DNA from: Marinobacter sp. JH2
GTDB lineage: Bacteria; Pseudomonadota; Gammaproteobacteria; Pseudomonadales; Oleiphilaceae
DNA length: 64,000 nt
Assembly: GCF_004353225.1 (NCBI RefSeq)
Contig: NZ_CP037934.1
Span: 682,001 to 746,000 of the forward strand
Reading direction: 5' to 3'
In this document: positions 58,945-64,000 of the stretch, piece after piece
Layout of the letters: each line of letters starts with the position of its first letter
Position numbering within the stretch: position 1 is the stretch's first letter
The notes under the pieces: model-generated
The model's input: only the letters and a program-made list of their open reading frames with translations
What the model was told of the DNA's origin: nothing
Databases searched by the model: none
Translations under genes and position numbers: made by a program

Positions 58945-61146
58945 ATGACGATGAATCGCCGTGACTTCATGAAAGTCAGTACTGCCGCGTCTGGCAGTCT
59001 GATGCTCGCTGTATCACTTCCCGGATGCTCGACCATCAAAACCGGTTTTGAAAAAGAAAGCGGACAATGGTCGCCCGACGTTTGGCTTGAGCTGACGACG
59101 AACGACGAAATTTTCTTCACGCTGGCACGAGTTGAAATGGGGCAGGGAACCTACACCGGTTTGACCACGCTGGTTGCCGAGGAGTTGGATGTCGATCCAG
59201 CCCGAATCAAAGTGAAGTTTGCGCCAGTCGCACCGGAATATCGCAACCCGTTGTATGGTTTGCAGGCTACAGGCGGAAGTACCAGTGTAGCCATTAGCTG
59301 GAAGCCACTGCGAGAAGCGGGTGCTTCGGCAAGACAAATGCTGGTAATGGCAGCTGCTCGTGTCTGGAAGGTAGACGACGCTGAGTGCAGTACTCAAGAC
59401 GGTCGGGTTGTTCACCCCAATGGCATCGACTCGCTACGTTACGGCCAGTTGGTTGAGTTGGCGGACAAAGAGATTGTGCGTGGTGATGTTGCTTTGAAGC
59501 CACGCTCCGAATGGAAATACATCGGGCGCGAAGGCGGAAAGTTGGATAGCGAAGCCAAGGCAACCGGTAAAGCGGTTTATGGCATCGATGTTGAGTTGCC
59601 CGGGATGGTTTACGCGGTGATGACGCGTTGCCCGCGTTATGGGGGTAAAGCTACCGGTTTTAACCGGAGCGACGTGTTGGCGTGGCCGGGTGTGCTGGAC
59701 GCTTTCATCACCGAACGCGGTGTTGCCGTGGTCGCCGATCGGTATTGGCGGGCGCGAAAGGCGCAGAATGCTTTGAAAGTTGAATGGGATTTCTCAGAAG
59801 CGATTGACTTAAATAACGATCAGGTCTTCGATAGCTATCGCGAGGCGGCCAACGAAGACGCGGGCGCTCAGGAACGGTCCGACGGTGATTTCGATGATGC
59901 CGTTGAAAGCGCTAGCCGTGTGGTTGAGGCGGAGTATGAGCAGCCCTATCTGGATCATGCTGCCATGGAACCCATGAACGCAACGGCTTGGTACCGTGAT
60001 GGCAGCATGGAAGTTTGGGCATCGACCCAAGCTCCGGATTTGGCGCGTATCGCTGCAGCACGGCACTCAAGCCTGTCGCCGGGTGATGTCACCGTTCACA
60101 CCACGTTTTTAGGTGGTGGTTTTGGACGACGTTTGACTCAGGATTATGTCGAAGAAGTTGCCATCGTTGCGTATAAGATCAAAAAGCCGGTTAAGTTGAT
60201 CTGGTCTCGTGAAGAAGATGTGCGTCATGGCTTCTGGCGACCGGCGATGTTGCACCGAATGAAAGCCAGTTTCAGAGGTAATGAGTTAACCGGCTGGGAT
60301 CACCAGATTGTTGGGCCTCAGATTCTTGATTGGTACGTTCGGAATGCTGCGCCGGCACAGTACCCTTGGGCACCCAAATTTCTATACGGAACCTTGGGCC
60401 GCGTGGGTTTGATGGCTGAAGGGATTGCGACACCCAAAGACATGTCCGCGATTGAAGGTGCCATCGGGTACCCGTATCAGGTCGAGAACGTTAGTGTTCG
60501 CCATACTCATACAGATCCGGGAGTGCCGATTACGTGGTGGCGTTCTGTCGGGTACTCCCATAATGGTTTTGCGGTAGAAACCTTTATGGACGAGCTGGCT
60601 CACGAGGCCGGGCAAGAACCACTGCAGTTCCGAAGAAAGCTCCTCGCCAACGAGCCGCGTCATCGTGCAGTGCTTGATCGGGCAGCTGAACGGGCAGGAT
60701 GGGGAACCCCGCTAGGCGAAGGCCGGGCCCGCGGTATATCCCTGTTCAAATCGTTTGGTACCTACGTTGCTCAAGTGGTTGAGGCGAGCATCGAGAACGG
60801 TGAGATCAAAGTTCATAAAGTTACCTGCAGTGTCGATTGTGGCCAGGTGGTGAACCCACGAGTGGTCGAAGACCAAATTTCCGGTGGTATCCTGTTTGGG
60901 CTGAGCGCTGCACTGTTCGGAGAAATTACCTTCAAGAACGGAGAAGTTCAGCAGAGCAACTTCCACGACTCGCGCGTGTTGCGTATGCACCAAGTGCCGG
61001 AAGTGGTGGTGGATATTGTGGATAGTGATGTTGAACCCACGGGTGTGGGTGAGCCGGGCGTACCAGCGGTGATTCCGGCGCTGGGTAATGCTCTGTTCGC
61101 GCTGACAGGAAAACGGCAGCGTAGGTTGCCGCTTACCGCAGGATAA
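58945..61146 (+). CDS. Molybdenum hydroxylase large subunit (IorB-like), Tat-exported
   Basis: This 733-aa protein is the MoCo-binding subunit paired with the Fe-S subunit. It starts MTMNRRDFMK, a twin-arginine signal, and a Cys in LPGCST near residue 28 gives a possible lipobox. The MoCo signature FLGGGFGRRLTQDY is near 386, and the catalytic Glu lies in GVGEPGVPAV (E703). AGGAGG precedes the ATG. Family enzymes hydroxylate aldehydes or heteroaromatics. No FAD subunit gene is present, as usual for IorAB. Substrate unknown. Confidence 0.92.
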   Translation: MTMNRRDFMKVSTAASGSLMLAVSLPGCSTIKTGFEKESGQWSPDVWLELTTNDEIFFTLARVEMGQGTYTGLTTLVAEELDVDPARIKVKFAPVAPEYRNPLYGLQATGGSTSVAISWKPLREAGASARQMLVMAAARVWKVDDAECSTQDGRVVHPNGIDSLRYGQLVELADKEIVRGDVALKPRSEWKYIGREGGKLDSEAKATGKAVYGIDVELPGMVYAVMTRCPRYGGKATGFNRSDVLAWPGVLDAFITERGVAVVADRYWRARKAQNALKVEWDFSEAIDLNNDQVFDSYREAANEDAGAQERSDGDFDDAVESASRVVEAEYEQPYLDHAAMEPMNATAWYRDGSMEVWASTQAPDLARIAAARHSSLSPGDVTVHTTFLGGGFGRRLTQDYVEEVAIVAYKIKKPVKLIWSREEDVRHGFWRPAMLHRMKASFRGNELTGWDHQIVGPQILDWYVRNAAPAQYPWAPKFLYGTLGRVGLMAEGIATPKDMSAIEGAIGYPYQVENVSVRHTHTDPGVPITWWRSVGYSHNGFAVETFMDELAHEAGQEPLQFRRKLLANEPRHRAVLDRAAERAGWGTPLGEGRARGISLFKSFGTYVAQVVEASIENGEIKVHKVTCSVDCGQVVNPRVVEDQISGGILFGLSAALFGEITFKNGEVQQSNFHDSRVLRMHQVPEVVVDIVDSDVEPTGVGEPGVPAVIPALGNALFALTGKRQRRLPLTAG

Positions 61147-61152
61147 AGCGGT

Positions 61153-61190
61153 TTGCCGGAGCGATCGGCCGCCCTATAATGGCGGCCGAT
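61153..61190 (+). promoter_or_regulatory. mtnB promoter embedded in a 10-bp inverted repeat
   Basis: TTGCCG (61153-61158), a 16-base spacer and TATAAT (61175-61180) form a promoter. ATCGGCCGCC (61164-61173) and GGCGGCCGAT (61181-61190) are perfect inverted copies with the seven-base loop CTATAAT between. The -10 thus lies in the centre of the dyad, so a bound repressor would block the promoter. The start is 40 bases downstream. Confidence 0.75.
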
Positions 61191-61229
61191 ATCCGCCCCG
61201 AAGGGCCAACTCTAACCGGGAGTGAGCCA

Positions 61230-61856
61230 ATGTTTGATGTTACCCAATACGCCACAGCGGCTCAGGCTATTGTTGATGCCGGGCGCTTTCTTTACGACCG
61301 AGGCTGGTCACCTGCCACCAGCAGCAACTATTCCGCGCGTCTGGATCACGACCACGTTGCTATTACTGTCTCGGGACGGCATAAGGGTCAGCTCTCCACG
61401 AACGATGTCATGGTAGTGGACCTTAACGGAAACCCTGTCCAGAGCACGGCGAAATCCTCTGCTGAAACCCTCCTGCACACCGTTCTTTACCAAATCTATC
61501 CGGATGTCGGCGCTGTATTGCATACGCACTCCGTAAAGGCGACAGTATTAAGTCGATTGATTGAAGCCGGCGCGCCGTTCGAGGTGGAAGGGTATGAACT
61601 GCAGAAGGCGTTTCCCGGCGTAGAGAGTCACGACGGCCGGTTGAGAATTCCAGTCTTTGAAAACACCCAGGATATTCCTGCGCTGGTGGAACGAACACGA
61701 GAGTGGTTCCAGCATCATCCGGAGCAGCCCGGTTATCTGATTCGGGGCCACGGTCTTTATACCTGGGGCGAGACTATGGCGGATTGTCTGCGTCATGTAG
61801 AAGCGTTTGAATTCCTTTTTGAATGTGAACTTGAAACTATGAGAGTCTGCCGATGA
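61230..61856 (+). CDS. mtnB: Methylthioribulose-1-phosphate dehydratase
   Basis: This 208-aa class II aldolase-fold enzyme has AVLHTHSVKAT, with zinc-ligand His residues, and IRGHGLYTWG, with the third ligand. It dehydrates methylthioribulose-1-phosphate, the MtnA product, to diketo-methylthiopentyl-1-phosphate. ATG 61230 is chosen because GGGAGTG lies about 5 bases upstream; the frame extends 17 codons upstream over the dyad. It overlaps mtnD by 4 bases. Confidence 0.93.
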   Translation: MFDVTQYATAAQAIVDAGRFLYDRGWSPATSSNYSARLDHDHVAITVSGRHKGQLSTNDVMVVDLNGNPVQSTAKSSAETLLHTVLYQIYPDVGAVLHTHSVKATVLSRLIEAGAPFEVEGYELQKAFPGVESHDGRLRIPVFENTQDIPALVERTREWFQHHPEQPGYLIRGHGLYTWGETMADCLRHVEAFEFLFECELETMRVCR

Positions 61857-62413
61857 CCACTCTGAGCATTTTCAACCAGAACCAGCCCGACACCGCTCAT
61901 ACGGTCACGTCTGACCCGGAAGTGATTCGCAGCGCTCTGAAGGAGCATGGTGTCCGCTTTGAGCGTTGGCCTACCCGTGATCTCTCGGCGGGCGCCGATC
62001 AAGAGCAAATTTTGGCGGTTTACGCCGATGAAATTAATCAGCTCAAACAAGAGAGCGGCTTCCAGACGGCCGACGTGGTTAGCCTAACTCCAGATCATCC
62101 CCAGAAGGCAGAATTCCGTAAAAAGTTTCTGGACGAGCACACCCACAGCGAAGACGAAGTGCGGTTTTTCGTACACGGCCAAGGGTTGTTCTATCTGCAT
62201 TTTGACGATCAGATCTTCGCAGTGATGTGTCAGAAAAACGATCTGATCAGTGTGCCGAATGGCACCCGTCACTGGTTTGACATGGGGGCAGAGCCGGAAT
62301 TCACCTGTATTCGCTTGTTCACCAATCCCGAAGGGTGGGTAGCCAGCTTTACCGGCGAAGACATTGCGACACGCATTCCAAGGTATGAGGCCTTGGCAGG
62401 AGTGACGGCATGA
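61853..62413 (+). CDS. mtnD: Acireductone dioxygenase
   Basis: This 186-aa cupin has HTHSEDEVRFFVHGQG with the metal ligands (His, His, Glu) and a downstream GTRHWFDMG with the fourth His. With iron it converts acireductone to the methionine precursor 2-keto-4-methylthiobutyrate; with nickel it takes an off-pathway route to carbon monoxide. The start overlaps mtnB and the stop overlaps mtnC, each by 4 bases, so translation is coupled. Confidence 0.95.
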   Translation: MTTLSIFNQNQPDTAHTVTSDPEVIRSALKEHGVRFERWPTRDLSAGADQEQILAVYADEINQLKQESGFQTADVVSLTPDHPQKAEFRKKFLDEHTHSEDEVRFFVHGQGLFYLHFDDQIFAVMCQKNDLISVPNGTRHWFDMGAEPEFTCIRLFTNPEGWVASFTGEDIATRIPRYEALAGVTA

Positions 62414-63102
62414 TCCGCGTTATTTTGACCGACATCGAAGGCACCACCAGTTCGATTTCATTCGTACACGACGAGTTGTTTCCCTACGCCAGCAAACACC
62501 TGCCGGACTTCGTGCGGGAGCATCACCACACTACTCGCGCAGTATCTGAGCAGTTGGCGATCGTGGCAGAAAAAAGCGGAGTCGATAGTAAAGATGTCGA
62601 AGGGTTGATTGATGTTCTTCAAAACTGGATTGCCGAAGATCGTAAAGAAGGTTCCCTGAAGGCACTGCAAGGCATGATCTGGGAGCAAGGCTACCGAAGC
62701 GGCGAATTGAAAGGGCATATCTATCCGGATGCGGCGGACTATCTGCAGCGATGGCATGACCGTGGTTTGCGGCTTTTCGTGTATTCGTCCGGGTCGGTCA
62801 AAGCTCAAAAGCTGATTTTTGGTCACAGCAATGAAGGGGATTTTACCCCTTTCTTCTCCGGCTACTTTGACACCGCGGTGGGGGGCAAAAAAGAAGCTCA
62901 ATCCTATCACAATATTCTGTCTGAACTTGGCGTTGACCCTAAGTCGGTGCTATTCCTGTCGGATGTGGAGGCCGAACTCGAAGCAGCTGAACAAGCGGGC
63001 TTGAAAACAGCCTGGCTGATCCGGGACGGTGACGTGCTCGATACCGATCGTTTTGCTGCCCGTGATTTTTCGGAGGTTGATGCACTCCTGCGCATACGTT
63101 AG
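62410..63102 (+). CDS. mtnC: Enolase-phosphatase MtnC
   Basis: This 230-aa HAD enzyme starts MIRVILTDIEGTTSSISFVH with motif I nucleophile Asp8 and Glu10 in place of the usual Asp, typical of E-1 enolase-phosphatases. VYSSGSVKAQKLIFG is motif II and FLSDVEAELEAA motif III/IV. It enolises and dephosphorylates the MtnB product to acireductone, the MtnD substrate. Gene order mtnB-mtnD-mtnC is tightly overlapping. Confidence 0.95.
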   Translation: MIRVILTDIEGTTSSISFVHDELFPYASKHLPDFVREHHHTTRAVSEQLAIVAEKSGVDSKDVEGLIDVLQNWIAEDRKEGSLKALQGMIWEQGYRSGELKGHIYPDAADYLQRWHDRGLRLFVYSSGSVKAQKLIFGHSNEGDFTPFFSGYFDTAVGGKKEAQSYHNILSELGVDPKSVLFLSDVEAELEAAEQAGLKTAWLIRDGDVLDTDRFAARDFSEVDALLRIR

Positions 63103-63111
63103 GAGGTAGAC

Positions 63112-64000
63112 ATGATGCCCGGCGATAGAAGAAAACAATGGCTGATTCCGGGTGTTCTTCTTCTATTTTTGGCGGGTTGTAATCCGTTCACTGAAGCCGA
63201 ACCGATGATGGAAGAGTACCTGAGCCGGCTGGCTCGGGTGCTCGATACCTCCGTTGCACCCCCGCCTTCAGATCTGCCCACCGCTACCACCCTGCCCAAA
63301 CGCCGTGATCGTGTTCTCCACATTCCCGAGTTGGAGCTGGGCATGCTCGATTTTCTATCTCTGTATGGCTGTGAGCTCCAATACGTGGTGGGCGAAAGAA
63401 ATTCGGTGATGGGCCGGGTTATGCAACCAATCAACCGATTACGGTATGAGATTCGTTTTATCCAAAGCGCCAAACGTTGTGTGCGACAGATTGACGACGA
63501 AGAGCTGCAGGCCACGCTGGAGCAGGCCATTGAAAGCAAGCATCAGACGCTACCGCTTGCGGTGTGGAATGCTACGTGGGGCACCGAAGAGATCGAAAAG
63601 CTGTTTACCTTGTCAAAGGGCTACTACCCCGTGGCGGTCGAGCAGAATTTGTTGACCGATCTCGCTCTGGACTTGGATCAGCTGAACCAGATGGTAAAAG
63701 CCTTGAACAACCAGCAGTTGGACGTGCCGTTGAATGATCTCGGGCAGATACACCAGCGCTGGCAAGCGCAGTTTCTGGCGGGGCAGGTGATTAACAGTGC
63801 TCGTTTGTTGATTGCAACGCTGAACTCGGGCACCAATATGCTGAGGGCGAGGCTTGAGGGGCAGCCGTTGTGTTTGAACGGTAAGCCCAATAACCAGTCC
63901 AACATCGTTCAGAGCTTCTTTTTTAAGGTCTATATCGGCGAGGTTCAGCCGTATATGAGTGGCGTGAGTCGGGCTCGTGACAGTTTAATGAGCGGCTTTG
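63112..64000 (+). CDS. DUF3080 family lipoprotein, 3' end cut off by the window
   Basis: The frame is open from ATG 63112 to the window edge, 296 codons. AGGAGG precedes the ATG by 5 bases. The protein has a short lipoprotein signal ending LLLFLAGC (Cys near 23) and a long, mostly helical domain with SVMGRVMQPINRLRYEIRF and NQSNIVQSFFFKVYI. I read it as the DUF3080 family, known in gammaproteobacteria without a clear function. It lies 9 bases after mtnC and may share its transcript. The C-terminus is missing. Confidence 0.82.
   Translation, partial: MMPGDRRKQWLIPGVLLLFLAGCNPFTEAEPMMEEYLSRLARVLDTSVAPPPSDLPTATTLPKRRDRVLHIPELELGMLDFLSLYGCELQYVVGERNSVMGRVMQPINRLRYEIRFIQSAKRCVRQIDDEELQATLEQAIESKHQTLPLAVWNATWGTEEIEKLFTLSKGYYPVAVEQNLLTDLALDLDQLNQMVKALNNQQLDVPLNDLGQIHQRWQAQFLAGQVINSARLLIATLNSGTNMLRARLEGQPLCLNGKPNNQSNIVQSFFFKVYIGEVQPYMSGVSRARDSLMSGF

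Noticed and set aside
58455..61146. Aerobic carbon monoxide dehydrogenase.
   Set aside because: There is no FAD-binding middle subunit and the large subunit carries a Tat signal, both of which fit the IorAB type rather than CoxLMS.
61147..61229. A SAM or SAH riboswitch before mtnB.
   Set aside because: The space is 83 bases and is filled by the promoter dyad; no conserved riboswitch core is visible.

Overview
The window looks like chromosome from a Marinobacter-type gammaproteobacterium. The evidence is a two-domain fatty acyl reductase of the kind known from Marinobacter wax-ester synthesis, a complete rRNA operon whose 16S variable regions read as Marinobacter-like from memory, and Pseudomonas-like gene neighbourhoods (pyrC-rnt-motY and mtaD-ubiG-mupP-yciK with divergent mtnA). 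No database search was possible, so the genus is an inference.

Positions 1-3288 are the end of a small integrated element sitting at the 3' end of tRNA-Arg(CCU). It carries a P4-type integrase, an AlpA-type regulator, the 5' part of an inovirus Gp2-family gene cut by the window edge, and an unrecognised 283-aa protein with a C-terminal ribbon-helix-helix-like segment. Eight units in perfect 11-bp register lie upstream of that last gene. This is the least explained part of the window.

Positions 3.4-16.7 kb hold a periplasmic M16 protease, the fatty acyl reductase with its own repeat-rich promoter region, rnt and pyrC, motY behind a sigma-28-like promoter, and a divergent deacetylase/acetyltransferase pair that could form a protein-acetylation switch. 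rdgC follows. From 16.8 to 21.6 kb a leftward run (mtaD-ubiG-mupP-yciK-glutaredoxin-yaaA-DUF2788) joins methylthioadenosine salvage, ubiquinone synthesis, peptidoglycan recycling and peroxide defence. mtnA diverges from it.

Positions 22.8-34.2 kb carry an HTH protein and the Prc protease, a two-gene beta-oxidation operon, a DUF349 coiled-coil protein, recX and mltF. purL follows at 34.5-38.4 kb. After it comes an AT-rich gap with DnaA-box-like sites and a 16-bp palindrome, then small metabolic genes (NIF3-like, two Nudix hydrolases, gamma-carbonic anhydrase, DUF1289) and purT.

The rRNA operon (42.3-48.2 kb) has three tandem promoters, 16S, tRNA-Ile(GAU), tRNA-Ala(UGC), 23S, 5S and a terminator. 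Next are leftward genes for a CrbS/MxtR-like transporter-coupled hybrid kinase, a two-subunit sodium/solute symporter, and an exonuclease with a cyclic-nucleotide/CBS/nucleotidyltransferase protein. The right end has smrA, a small repeat lipoprotein, a Tat-exported molybdenum hydroxylase pair, the methionine-salvage operon mtnB-mtnD-mtnC behind a palindrome-embedded promoter, and the start of a DUF3080 lipoprotein gene. With mtaD and mtnA at 20-23 kb, this gives most of a methylthioadenosine-to-methionine route in one window.
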